From: Mesorhizobium tamadayense
GTDB taxonomy: Bacteria; Pseudomonadota; Alphaproteobacteria; Rhizobiales; Rhizobiaceae
Direction of reading: 5' to 3'
Length of the DNA stretch: 64,000 nucleotides
Assembly (NCBI RefSeq): GCF_003863365.1
Contig: NZ_RQXT01000036.1
Coordinates: 1 to 64,000, forward strand
A program made the position numbers and the translations under genes. Positions 1 to 7,913 of the stretch are shown here, one piece after another. Position 1 is the stretch's first letter; the number at the start of each line of letters is the position of its first letter. Under the pieces are notes generated by a model. It saw nothing but the letters and a program-made list of their open reading frames with translations. It made no database searches and was not told where the DNA came from.

Positions 1-1
1 A

Positions 2-964
2 CTCGAGGCCAAGGCGCACGTTATCGTCCAGCGCAAAATCGATGAGATGTACTCCAAAGGAGATTTGCCGAGCCCGACGTCGGTTGAGTTCATCGCTTGG
101 GTGCATCGCATATTCTATCGCGAGATGCCCGCAGAGTTCAGGTTCATGGAACGACCAGATGGATCGAAGGTCGAGATCGTTCCCGGCGAGTTCAGAAAGA
201 TTTCGAACGACGACGTGGTTGTCGGAAGACATCAGCCCCCCTCTTCAGATCGGGTCGAGGCCTTCATGGCGCACTTCTCAAAGCGTTTTAGAGTGGCGGA
301 AAAATGGGCGAGCACCCGTATCATTGCCATCGCTTCCGCTCACCACCGTTTCAACTACATTCACCCATTCCCTGACGGGAACGGCCGTGTGTCCCGGTTG
401 ATGTCGCATGCGATGGCGTTGAAAGCAGGCATCGGGGGACATGGCTTGTGGTCGATTTCCAGAGGCCTGGCCCGCGGTCTTAAGGATCGAGGCGAATACA
501 AACGGATGATGGACCACGCAGACAGCCCTCGTCGCGGAGACCTCGATGGTCGAGGCAATCTCTCGGAAGCAGCTCTTAAGGACTTTTGCGAGTGGTTCCT
601 TACCGTGGCACTCGATCAAATACGCTTCTGCACAGCGATTTTCGACCTTGATCGCCTGGAAGATCGGTACCGCTTGCTGATCAAGGACATCAGCGACGAC
701 AAACGCGCGCCCGATCTCTTAGCGGCAGTCCTCAAACACGGATCACTCGAGCGCGGTGATGTTCATCTTGTTCTCAAGACATCGGAAAGAACGGCACGGA
801 ACACGATGTCAGCACTGGTTAGACAAGGTTTCCTAAAGTCCGAAACGCCCAAAGCCCCTGTCCGCATTGCTTTCCCGCTGGACTATCGCGAGAGACTCTT
901 CCCGAATCTGTTCACCGATGCGGAATTGACTATACCCGATCCGCGACCCCTAGCGTTCCGCTGA
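2..964 (+). CDS. Fic family protein, 5' end outside the window
   Basis: Fic-domain protein that probably transfers AMP or another nucleotide moiety to hydroxyl side chains of target proteins. The frame is open from base 2, so the N-terminus lies to the left; 320 residues are visible. The Fic core HPFPDGNGR starts at residue 121 of the visible frame, with the catalytic His and the phosphate-binding DGNGR intact. The last 85 residues read as a winged helix (RGDVHLVLKTSERTARN region), a common C-terminal add-on in Fic regulators. It precedes the conjugation genes in the same direction. No antitoxin partner is visible, though one could lie upstream. The family call is secure; the target is unknown. 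Confidence 0.88.
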   Translation, partial: LEAKAHVIVQRKIDEMYSKGDLPSPTSVEFIAWVHRIFYREMPAEFRFMERPDGSKVEIVPGEFRKISNDDVVVGRHQPPSSDRVEAFMAHFSKRFRVAEKWASTRIIAIASAHHRFNYIHPFPDGNGRVSRLMSHAMALKAGIGGHGLWSISRGLARGLKDRGEYKRMMDHADSPRRGDLDGRGNLSEAALKDFCEWFLTVALDQIRFCTAIFDLDRLEDRYRLLIKDISDDKRAPDLLAAVLKHGSLERGDVHLVLKTSERTARNTMSALVRQGFLKSETPKAPVRIAFPLDYRERLFPNLFTDAELTIPDPRPLAFR

Positions 965-1490
965 CAGCGGTCGACGCGACAAGCTTAAATGATTTGGTGG
1001 CGGTTGCTACCGAATGGCGCCTTTGTGGCAGCGCCTTCGCAGTGCAGCGGCACGACCTGGGTACGACTACGCTACATTCTCCCCTATGCAGGCCGGTTCG
1101 ACGATGCGAGTTCTGGGATCGGACCCGGGGAGAGCGGGACGATCGGCCGGGAGCCCGTTTGCCGGTTGGTGGTGAGATTGCATCGGGTCGCCATCGCGGA
1201 TCTCCCTGATCCCGGCCCGTCACAGCGAGCGCACCCAAGCGGTCTCATCGATGGGTGTATCTGGCCGAAGGACGGCTTCGCCTCGATCGCCTTCGACGCA
1301 ACGGCGTATCACGACTTTCTTCCCCTGACGGCTGCGCCGTCATTCCTCGCGAAGCAACAAAGCCCTTCCCACGCCATCCTCCGCTGACGCTTCGGCCCAA
1401 GGGTGCGCCGGCGATCGCCTCCGGCCTGTCGATCACCATCGAGACCGCAATGGTGCGGGCTCGAGACAGACAGGATCAAGGAGAACTGCA
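965..1490. other. Intergenic stretch, no gene recognised
   Basis: About 525 bases between the fic stop and the DUF736 start. Open frames here are short and their translations match no family I recognise. A perfect 7-bp stem with a 3-base loop (TGACGGC/GCCGTCA) lies at 1326-1342. The stretch could be a long leader for the DUF736 gene or decayed coding DNA. Confidence 0.5.
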
Positions 1491-1817
1491 ATGGCTACCA
1501 TCGGTACCTTCAAGAAGTCCGGCAACAACGAGTTCACTGGCGAAATCGTCACGCTCAGCGTCCAGGCCCGCGGCGTCCGTATCGTCCCCGAAACCCGCGC
1601 CAGCGGTGAAAACGGCCCCAGCCACCGGGTCTTCGTCGGCCGGGCAGAGATCGGCGCCGCCTGGGCCAAGCAGTCCAACGAGGGCCGCAACTATCTGGGC
1701 CTCAAGCTCGACGATCCGAGCTTCACCGCCCCGATCTTCGCAAACCTCTTCGACGACGAAGACGGTGAGGGCTACAGCCTGATCTGGTCCCGCCCGAGCC
1801 GCCGCAACGCAGAATAG
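1491..1817 (+). CDS. DUF736 family protein
   Basis: A 108-residue DUF736 protein, a small family almost confined to alphaproteobacterial ICEs and plasmids; its molecular role is not established. Family features visible are the N-terminal MATIGTFKK, the central SHRVFVGRAEIGAAW and the C-terminal YSLIWSRP. The start is ATG with AAGGAG a few bases upstream. A second paralogue (4796-5131) lies in the traF gene string, so the element carries two diverged copies. A strong hairpin follows directly, suggesting the transcript ends here before the excision-control genes. Confidence 0.88.
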   Translation: MATIGTFKKSGNNEFTGEIVTLSVQARGVRIVPETRASGENGPSHRVFVGRAEIGAAWAKQSNEGRNYLGLKLDDPSFTAPIFANLFDDEDGEGYSLIWSRPSRRNAE

Positions 1818-1828
1818 GAGGCAAACAA

Positions 1829-1859
1829 CAGGTTCCGCCCGGCCCAACCGGGCGGAACC
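1829..1859 (+). terminator. Strong hairpin after DUF736 gene
   Basis: Perfect 13-bp stem (1829-1841 with 1847-1859, arm AGGTTCCGCCCGG) and a 5-base loop, 11 bases after the DUF736 stop. There is no clear T-tract, so it may act as a terminator or as an RNA 3'-end stabiliser. Confidence 0.65.
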
Positions 1860-2004
1860 TCAAGTGACTAACTGGAGTGGTACGGCGCACAGCCGGAGCG
1901 ATGCCAGCACAGCATCGCGTGATGCTCTTTGAGCCTCCTCCACCGCAGAGGTGACATGTGTAAGGTTCGTGTTTTAGGTCTCGCATGTTGGGGAAGTGCA
2001 AATC

Positions 2005-2265
2005 ATGATCGAGCCATTCGACGACACCGCTCCCACGGGGGACGGCCTTACCGACTATGATCGCAGCCACGTTAAGCTCTATATGCGCTTGTTCGACGCC
2101 GATGCCGACGGTGCTGATTGGCATGAGGTGGTCAAAGTTCTCTTCGGGATCGACCCGGCCATGGAGCCGCAGCGGGCTCGACATGTCCACGATACCCACT
2201 TGGCGCGGGCGCGCTGGATGACGCGCACCGGTTACCGCCACCTTCTGCGCCAAACTGATACCTAG
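2005..2265 (+). CDS. qseM: DUF2285 protein, QseM-like antiactivator
   Basis: An 86-residue stand-alone DUF2285 protein. Family signatures are LTDYDRSHVKLYMRLFDAD, ADWHEV and HLARARWMTRTGYRHLL. In ICEMlSymR7A the small DUF2285 protein QseM binds and inhibits both TraR and the excision activator FseA (established work). This gene has the same size and domain and sits directly upstream of fseA, so the same role is inferred. ATG 2005 is preferred because GGGGAAG lies 9 bases upstream; a GTG at 1996 would overlap that site. A perfect hairpin separates it from fseA. No qseC-like repressor is visible beside it, unlike R7A as I recall it. Confidence 0.75.
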   Translation: MIEPFDDTAPTGDGLTDYDRSHVKLYMRLFDADADGADWHEVVKVLFGIDPAMEPQRARHVHDTHLARARWMTRTGYRHLLRQTDT

Positions 2266-2277
2266 CGAATATTTCCA

Positions 2278-2302
2278 GGGTGATGCTGAAAGAGCATCAC
2301 CC
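2278..2302 (+). terminator. Hairpin between qseM-like gene and fseA
   Basis: Perfect 10-bp stem (GGGTGATGCT at 2278-2287 pairs with 2293-2302) with a GAAAG loop, 13 bases after the qseM-like stop. It should insulate fseA from read-through. No T-run follows. Confidence 0.65.
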
Positions 2303-2386
2303 GATGCGTCCGAAGGGCCTTCCGCCAGTCTCCAGGGTCGGGAATCGATTCGTGCACAACTTGCAGTTTTAGCGAGGAGCTGCACG

Positions 2387-3152
2387 ATGAAGCCCGACAC
2401 GTCGCATTGGCGAGACAACAGCAGCTACGCGTTCTTCGACGACCTGCCAATCGAAGGCCTAGCCTGGGAATGTCTGCGCCGCTCAGACTCTTATCAGCGG
2501 CATTATCTGGCACTTGTGCGTGAGGGAATTGAGAGGGATCCCTTCCCAACCGAAGCACAGAAACGCTGGGGGTTGCGATTTCGCGGCCCGACCCGACTTG
2601 TCCGCATTGACGCAAGACGTTGTGTGGTCACCTCTCGCCAACCCCGCGGTTGTGACCCTCATGGCATCGCCAGATTTCCTGTCACGCGAATCTTCTACAG
2701 CGCCCGTTGAGCTTGGCAAACAGCACGAGAGTCCACAGGGATTTCATGCCATCCGCGATAGCGGGATCGCGACACAGCTTCTTCTCCTTCCTGGGAGCGC
2801 GGCGAGCCGTTCCCTCACGGCCTTGATCCCGCTCGATTCCCAAACGCTCGGACGGGTTGAGGCCCTCGTCCGTTTCTGGCGCTCCTGTCATAGGCGGCCC
2901 GTGCCGCCGGATACACGAATGACCAATCAGCAGAGGCGCCGCCTGCGCCTCATGATGCAGGCCGCCGATGGCCGCAAGAACGGCGCCAGCTACCGTGAAA
3001 TCGCGACTGCTTTCTATGGGACAGGACGTGTTGCCTCCAACCCATGGAAAACCTCGTCCCTTCGCGACACCGTGATCGGTCTCGTCAAGGGCGGCGGAGC
3101 CATGATTTCCGGCGGTTATCTGCAACTCTTGCGCCACCGCAAGCGGGCCTAG
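2387..3152 (+). CDS. fseA: FseA-like excision activator made by +1 ribosomal frameshift
   Basis: Two overlapping frames encode one DUF6499-DUF2285 protein. Frame 1 starts at ATG 2387 and carries the DUF6499 part (MKPDTSHWRDNSSYAF, then RWGLRF ending at Phe65); unshifted it stops at 2710 after 107 residues. The DUF2285 half continues in the +1 frame from 2583 (AARPDLSALTQ) to the stop at 3152. Slippage at TTT_C (2579-2582) joins them into a product of about 254 residues. In ICEMlSymR7A msi172 and msi171 are joined by +1 slippage of tRNA-Phe from UUU to UUC, making FseA, which activates rdfS (established). Here rdfS lies 128 bases downstream. A decayed gene or sequencing error is the alternative. 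Confidence 0.82.
2579..2582 (+). promoter_or_regulatory. +1 programmed frameshift site UUU_C
   Basis: Codon 65 of the upstream frame is TTT followed by C (CGA TTT CGC). Slipping one base to TTC places the ribosome exactly in the frame of the DUF2285 half, reading Phe then Ala-Ala-Arg-Pro. This is the same slip reported for R7A FseA. Confidence 0.75.
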
Positions 3153-3157
3153 CGCCC

Positions 3158-3183
3158 CGGGGGGTGGCAAATTGAGCCCCCCA
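3158..3183 (+). other. G/C hairpin upstream of rdfS
   Basis: Six G and six C residues (GGGGGG...CCCCCC) flank an A/T-containing loop just after the fseA stop. It may end the fseA transcript or shape the rdfS control region. The remaining leader, to 3280, also has a CCGCCG/CGGCGG inverted repeat at 3233-3252. Confidence 0.4.
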
Positions 3184-3280
3184 ATCTTCCCCATCCCTCA
3201 CGAAGCCGCCTTTCCGCCACCGTGATCGCAATCCGCCGCTAAGCGCCGGCGGCTCACCAAAGCTCCACGAGGCCCGACAA

Positions 3281-3562
3281 ATGCGACCTGATCTAGCCGT
3301 TTTGCCGCCGTGCTTTCTGCGTACCAAGGAAGCTGCCCAGTTCCTCAGCCTGTCTTCGCGCACGCTCGAAAAACACCGCACCTACGGCACTGGTCCCGCC
3401 TACCGCAAACTTGGCGGCCGCGTCGTCTATGCCGTTGACGACCTCCAGGCCTGGGCTCAGCGCGGCGCAGTGACTTCGACTTCTGACCCGCGCGGCTCAG
3501 TGCTTCCCGCCAAGCGCCATCCCCCTGCAGCTTCCACGCCGACCGGACGCTACGTGCGTTGA
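3281..3562 (+). CDS. rdfS: RdfS-like excisionase (recombination directionality factor)
   Basis: A 93-residue winged-helix MerR/AlpA-type protein. The DNA-binding part is residues 12-55 (FLRTKEAAQFLSLSSRTLEK, then GPAYRKLGGRVVYAVDDLQAW), followed by a basic, proline-rich tail. In ICEMlSymR7A, RdfS directs the integrase towards excision and is the main target of FseA. Similarity in size and fold, plus position after fseA and before the conjugation genes, supports this role. The start is ATG with GAGG 9-12 bases upstream. No integrase is in the window, so the partner must lie elsewhere. Confidence 0.75.
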   Translation: MRPDLAVLPPCFLRTKEAAQFLSLSSRTLEKHRTYGTGPAYRKLGGRVVYAVDDLQAWAQRGAVTSTSDPRGSVLPAKRHPPAASTPTGRYVR

Positions 3563-3664
3563 GCTGCGCTCAATCTGTGCAAAGAGCGCCGCGGATCCAA
3601 CACACCGGCGCAGATCAGCAATCACTCATCGCGGTTGCTTTCCGCAAGATCAGGACACAGGCCA

Positions 3665-4183
3665 ATGGGCACTGTCGTTGACTTCCGTTCAGGCCGATCG
3701 GCGCCAGGCGCTATTGCCGGCGAAGGCTTAACCCATGTCGAGCTGACCTGGGTCGAGAAAAAGATCGAGTACTGGATCCGCTTCGGTTCGGTCACTCGGG
3801 AGAAGGTACTCGATCGGCGCCGGCGCATCGTCTCCTTTCGTCCCGGTGACATCTTCGCCTTCGTCCGATGGGCAGCGAACGACTCCGACACGATCATCTC
3901 CCGCGTCGATATCGTGCGCGCGGTCGCCGAGGGCGAAGCCCATCAGACCCTGCCATTCGTGCGGCCCGGCGGTGACATTCTGCTCACGGCTCAAGGCTGG
4001 CCCAAGGTCGAGCGCGTGCTGCGGACGATCGATGGCATCGAGCAACTCGGCATCGATCCAGGAGCGGTCTCGCCCGATCACTGGCGGCACGTCCACAACC
4101 GAATGACGGTTGGGCAGGCGCCTCGTACTTATACCCTGGATCTTCACCGAGCCTACCTCGTGCGTCGGCGGGTCCAGCCATGA
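3665..4183 (+). CDS. DUF2840 family protein
   Basis: A 172-residue DUF2840 protein, a family found in rhizobial and related conjugative elements next to traF; biochemical role unknown. Strong family stretches are LTHVELTWVEKKIEYWIRFG, FAFVRWAAND, LPFVRPGG and HWRHVHNRMTVG. ATG 3665 gives the product MGTVVDFRSG; an in-frame TTG at 3635 would add ten residues but has weaker spacing. Its stop overlaps the traF start (ATGA), so the two are translationally coupled. Gene order rdfS-DUF2840-traF suggests one transcript under FseA control. Confidence 0.85.
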   Translation: MGTVVDFRSGRSAPGAIAGEGLTHVELTWVEKKIEYWIRFGSVTREKVLDRRRRIVSFRPGDIFAFVRWAANDSDTIISRVDIVRAVAEGEAHQTLPFVRPGGDILLTAQGWPKVERVLRTIDGIEQLGIDPGAVSPDHWRHVHNRMTVGQAPRTYTLDLHRAYLVRRRVQP

Positions 4184-4725
4184 TGCGGTCACCGATTGTC
4201 CTCATGACGGCACTGGCGACCATGGGAGCGCTCTGCCCGGTTCTCAAGCCAGTCCCGCCGAAGTTTGTCTGGAACGCGTCGGCCAGCGCACCGATCGGTC
4301 TCTATCGGATCGATGCCAGAGGACCGTTTGGAGCCGATGATCTCGTCGCCGTCGACCCGCCTGAAACGCTTACAACGTTCCTAGCTGACCGCGGCTACCT
4401 GCCGAAGGGCGTGCTGCTGCTGAAGCATATCCTTGCAGTCTCCGGTCAAACCGTCTGCCGGAACAAGTTCACGATTTCGGTCGATGGCAGTGACATGGGC
4501 GTTGCGCTTGAGCGCGACCGCGCAGGGCGTGAATTGCCAAGCTGGCAGGGCTGCCAACATATCCCAGTCGGCGCCGTTTTCCTCATGAACCGCAAGGTCC
4601 GCGACAGCCTCGATGGCCGCTACTTCGGCCTCATCTCCACCGATCACATGATTGGCCGCGCGGTCCCGCTGTGGACCGACGAGCAGGGCGACGGCCGCTT
4701 CCAATGGCGCGCTTCAGCGCGGTGA
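4180..4725 (+). CDS. traF: TraF, S26-type conjugation signal peptidase
   Basis: A 181-residue TraF-like S26 signal peptidase that in related systems processes the conjugative pilin. An N-terminal hydrophobic segment (residues 4-22) anchors it in the inner membrane. The serine motif NASASAPIGLY places the nucleophile near Ser36, and the general-base lysine is Lys82 in LLLKHI. A later region (GAVFLMN, DSLDGRYFG) matches the S26 C-terminal box. It overlaps the DUF2840 stop. The pilin and the trb genes it would serve are not in this window. Confidence 0.86.
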   Translation: MMRSPIVLMTALATMGALCPVLKPVPPKFVWNASASAPIGLYRIDARGPFGADDLVAVDPPETLTTFLADRGYLPKGVLLLKHILAVSGQTVCRNKFTISVDGSDMGVALERDRAGRELPSWQGCQHIPVGAVFLMNRKVRDSLDGRYFGLISTDHMIGRAVPLWTDEQGDGRFQWRASAR

Positions 4726-4795
4726 GCGCGTCACCGGCGGCGCCCTTTCGTGCCGCCCAATCGTCACCGCGCACATCAAACAAAGGAGAAAGCAC

Positions 4796-5131
4796 ATGCC
4801 ACAGATCGGAGAATTCACGCGCAATCAAGCCGGCTATTCGGGGCGAATTCGCACGCTCAGCCTTAGCCTTGATGCCGCGATCGTCGCGGCCGAAGCGAGC
4901 GATGCTGACAATGCGCCCGACTATCGTGTGCATGCTGGTGGCGAAGATGGCATCGTGATTGGCGCCGGTTGGAAACACTCCAGCGAGAAGGCCGGCGAAT
5001 TCATATCGCTGCAGATAGACGACCCGACCTTCGCGCAGCCGATCCGCGCTTATCTGTTTCAGTACGGCGACGACAAGAAGTCCTGGTCTTTGCAGTGGTC
5101 GCGCCAGCGCGACCGCGCCGAGAAGGACTAA
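4796..5131 (+). CDS. DUF736 family protein, second copy
   Basis: A 111-residue DUF736 protein starting MPQIGEFTRNQAGYSG and ending WSLQWSRQRDR. It is clearly diverged from the copy at 1491-1817. ATG 4796 has AAAGGAG with good spacing; longer readings of the frame run back into traF and look non-coding. The transglycosylase start follows three bases after the stop, so they share a transcript. Function is unknown; its fixed place between traF and the transglycosylase suggests a part in DNA transfer or its regulation. Confidence 0.87.
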   Translation: MPQIGEFTRNQAGYSGRIRTLSLSLDAAIVAAEASDADNAPDYRVHAGGEDGIVIGAGWKHSSEKAGEFISLQIDDPTFAQPIRAYLFQYGDDKKSWSLQWSRQRDRAEKD

Positions 5132-5134
5132 GCG

Positions 5135-5908
5135 ATGTCGGCGCGCCGTCGTCCGGCGAGCCAAGCGGGAACGCACGCGTTGTCTCGCGCGATCTGGCGC
5201 TCAGCCCTCTTTCTGCTTGGCGGGCTTTGCATCACAGGCGTCGTGCCCCCGGCTGCGGAGGCGCAGACCCCGCCTGCCGTCATGCCGCCGGCGCGCAGTC
5301 GTTACGACACTCACATCGCGGAAGCGGCGAAGCGCTTCCGCCTTCCGCCGACCTGGATCCGAGCCGTCCTTGGCGCCGAAAGCGCAGGCGACGAACGCGC
5401 CACATCGCGCAAGGGCGCCATGGGGCTGATGCAGATCGTGCCCGACACGTGGTCCGACCTGCGCCGTCGGTACCTGCTCGGGGGCGATCCCTACGATCCG
5501 CACGACAATATCATCGCGGGCTCGGCCTATATCCGCGAGTTGATTGATCGCTACGGATCGCCCGGCTGGATTGCCGCCTATAATGCTGGTCCTCGGCGCT
5601 ACGAAGCGTCGCTGCAAGGCAGGCGGCTACCGCGGGAGACGCTTGCCTATGTCGCGATCGTTGCGTCCGCCATCGTCAGCGCTGGTACATCGAAAGCTAA
5701 CAGCCCGGCAGTCTCCGAACGGTATGGCTGGAAGTACGCTCCACTCTTCGCCGCGCAGCCGAGCGACAGCAGGGGCGACCGTTCGACACAGCCGGAGCGC
5801 TCCCGCGATGACGCTTCAAACGCTGTACCCAAGGAAGGATTGGGCGACGCCGAACCTCGATCGACCGGCCTGTTCGTCTCCAAAGCGAGCAAGAAGTCCG
5901 CGCCATGA
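5135..5908 (+). CDS. Lytic transglycosylase, VirB1-like
   Basis: A 257-residue exported SLT-family enzyme that cleaves peptidoglycan so the transfer channel can cross the wall. Residues 1-44 look like a signal peptide (basic start, hydrophobic ALFLLGGLCITGVV, Ala-rich cleavage region AEAQ). The catalytic Glu is Glu82 in GAESAGDERATSRKGAMGLM, followed by MQIVPDTW and the AYNAG motif typical of the family. The C-terminal 60 residues are polar and probably disordered. It is translationally close to DUF736 and ends just before the oriT candidate. Confidence 0.86.
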   Translation: MSARRRPASQAGTHALSRAIWRSALFLLGGLCITGVVPPAAEAQTPPAVMPPARSRYDTHIAEAAKRFRLPPTWIRAVLGAESAGDERATSRKGAMGLMQIVPDTWSDLRRRYLLGGDPYDPHDNIIAGSAYIRELIDRYGSPGWIAAYNAGPRRYEASLQGRRLPRETLAYVAIVASAIVSAGTSKANSPAVSERYGWKYAPLFAAQPSDSRGDRSTQPERSRDDASNAVPKEGLGDAEPRSTGLFVSKASKKSAP

Positions 5909-6008
5909 GCCGCCCCGACGCTCTTCGCCCCATCTCGTGCTTGCGCGTGCCATGGCGTGCGGACAGGGCAGGTGCAGGCAACCCGACCGAGCGATGGCAG
6001 GATAAAAA

Positions 6009-6140
6009 GGCGCACATTGCGCGCCGGTCGGACGGTAGGATTTGCCAGGTTTTCAGGCCCGCGTCGCACATTGCGGCCTCTATGGGCAATGTGCGCCGAA
6101 CGCCAGAAGCCTTGTATTCGCGTCGTCTTTTCCACATTGC
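6009..6140. other. Candidate oriT: repeated GCACATTGC palindromes
   Basis: The non-coding stretch between the transglycosylase and the relaxase holds repeats. GCACATTGC occurs at 6012-6020 inside a GGCGC/GCGCC hairpin (6009-6025) and again at 6066-6074. Its exact reverse complement is at 6086-6094, giving a perfect 9-bp inverted repeat with an 11-base spacer. CACATTGC recurs at 6133-6140. Such repeats directly upstream of a relaxase gene are typical of an origin of transfer. The nick site cannot be read from sequence alone. Confidence 0.5.
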
Positions 6141-6151
6141 GGGACAGCCCC

Positions 6152-7891
6152 ATGGCCGATGAGCGCGCGTTTCGCATTCGGCCAGGTCGCATCCGCTCGA
6201 CCCGCGCCCAGCAGGCACGGCCCTTCATCGCCCAAGCGCTAGCAGCGGCGAAAAAAGCTGGCGGTGGCGTCTCGCGCTCGGGAAAAGTCGTTTCCGGCAA
6301 CCGCTCCCGGTTTGGTCACGGTCAGCGCGCCAGCATCCAGGCCAATCGCCTGATCACCTCGCGATCGCGCGGCGCAGTCGTAAAGGCTCGCGTTGTACGT
6401 CGTACCGCGAGCGCTGCCTCACTCGCCACACACCTCAGTTATTTGCGTCGCGAGGGCGTAACCCGGGACGGAGAGAAGGCAGGGTTGTTCGGGCCGCAGA
6501 CGGGGGATGCCGACGGCGCGGCCTTCGCGGCGCGCGCCAAGGATGATCGGCACCATTTCCGTTTCATCGTCTCTCCCGACGACGCCCTCGAGATGGCGGA
6601 CCTCAAATCCTTTACCCGCGATCTGGTTGGGCAGATGGAGAAGGACCTCGGCACGCGGCTCGACTGGGTCGCGGTCGATCACTGGAACACCGAGCATCCG
6701 CACGTTCATCTGATCGTGCGCGGCGTGCGCGACGACAGCCAAGATCTGGTCATCTCGCGCGACTATATCAAGGAAGGAATGCGCGACCGGGCTCGCGACC
6801 TGATCACTCAGGAACTGGGGCCGCGAACCGATCTCGACATCCGCCGCTCACTCGAAAGCCAGATCCAGTCCGAACGCTGGACCCAGCTCGATCGCCAGTT
6901 ACTACGCGACAGCCGCGACACCGGGGTCATTGATCTGGCCCAACGCCTTCATAACCATCCCGACGAATATCATGCGCTCAAGATCGGCCGTCTGCGGAAG
7001 CTTGAAGCGCTCGGTCTCGCCGACCAGGTCGGCCCGGGCCAATGGGTCCTCGACGACCAGGCCGAAGCGACGTTGCGCGAGCTGGGCGAGCGTGGCGACA
7101 TCATAAAGCGCATGCACCGCGCACTGACCGAGCGAGGGATCGAGCGGGGTTCGGCCAGTTACGTGTTGGCCGCCGAAAGTCTCGATACACCCATTGTCGG
7201 CCGGCTGGTCGATCGCGGACTCGATGATGATCTGCGCGGTACGGCCTACGCGGTTGTCGACGGCATTGACGGACGTATCCATCACATCAGACTTTCCGCT
7301 CTGGATGCCGCCGGCGACGGCCCGCCGGGATCGGTCATCGAACTGCGCAAATTCGATGATGCGCGCGGCCAACGTCGGGTCGCGCTTGCGGTGTGCTCCG
7401 ATCTCGCTGTGGATGAACAGGTTACGGCACCGGGTGCGACCTGGCTCGACCGCCAGGCAATCGCTGTCGAGCCTGCCGCACTGGCGGAGGGAGGCTTCGG
7501 CGCCGAGGTCCGCGATGCCTTAGACCGCCGGGCCGAACATCTGGTCAATCAAGGGCTCGCAGAGAGGCAAGGCAACCGGATCATCTTCACCGCGAACCTG
7601 CTCGATACGCTGCGCCGCCGCGAACTGGAGATGACTGGCGACAAGCTCGCGGCCGATAGCGCACGGCCCTTCAACCGCGCCGCCAGCGGCGACTACGTCG
7701 CCGGCGCCTATGGCCGGCGCTTGTCTCTGGCCTCAGGCCGTTTCGCCATGATCGACGACGGCCTTGGCTTCCAACTTGTACCCTGGACGCCCTCCCTCGA
7801 AAAACATCTCGGCCAGCACGTCTGCGGTGTCGCTCGTAGTGACGGCGGCATCGACTGGAGCTTTGCCCGCAAGCGCGGGCTCGGTCTCTGA
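6152..7891 (+). CDS. rlxS: Relaxase, DUF3363 family (RlxS-like)
   Basis: A 579-residue conjugative relaxase that should nick oriT and stay bound to the 5' end. The N-terminal part has the histidine-rich metal motif in DHWNTEHPHVHLIVRG (about residues 176-191). The DUF3363 region follows (LDRQLLRDSRDTGVIDL and onward), with a C-terminal part ending SFARKRGLGL. ATG 6152 is chosen because coding character starts there (MADERAFRIRPGRIRS); the longer frame from 5957 would translate the repeat-rich oriT candidate. traG starts 22 bases after its stop. Catalytic Tyr assignment is uncertain. Confidence 0.87.
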   Translation: MADERAFRIRPGRIRSTRAQQARPFIAQALAAAKKAGGGVSRSGKVVSGNRSRFGHGQRASIQANRLITSRSRGAVVKARVVRRTASAASLATHLSYLRREGVTRDGEKAGLFGPQTGDADGAAFAARAKDDRHHFRFIVSPDDALEMADLKSFTRDLVGQMEKDLGTRLDWVAVDHWNTEHPHVHLIVRGVRDDSQDLVISRDYIKEGMRDRARDLITQELGPRTDLDIRRSLESQIQSERWTQLDRQLLRDSRDTGVIDLAQRLHNHPDEYHALKIGRLRKLEALGLADQVGPGQWVLDDQAEATLRELGERGDIIKRMHRALTERGIERGSASYVLAAESLDTPIVGRLVDRGLDDDLRGTAYAVVDGIDGRIHHIRLSALDAAGDGPPGSVIELRKFDDARGQRRVALAVCSDLAVDEQVTAPGATWLDRQAIAVEPAALAEGGFGAEVRDALDRRAEHLVNQGLAERQGNRIIFTANLLDTLRRRELEMTGDKLAADSARPFNRAASGDYVAGAYGRRLSLASGRFAMIDDGLGFQLVPWTPSLEKHLGQHVCGVARSDGGIDWSFARKRGLGL

Positions 7892-7913
7892 AGCCAAAAG
7901 AAAGGACCATGCA

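Noticed and set aside
989..1387. Coding region of 132 residues
   Set aside because: No family resemblance and no convincing ribosome binding site; treated as intergenic.
2351..2386. TraR tra-box upstream of fseA
   Set aside because: GTGCACAACTTGCAG looks partly palindromic but lacks a convincing 18-base dyad, so no call was made.
2387..2710. Separate 107-residue gene with a second gene from 2514
   Set aside because: Residues after Phe65 in this frame are not family-like, and the start region of the second frame before AARPDLS is not either; the two halves read as one frameshifted protein.
5905..6162. Small gene overlapping the transglycosylase stop
   Set aside because: 85-residue Arg-rich translation across the oriT candidate; no family features despite the ATGA overlap.
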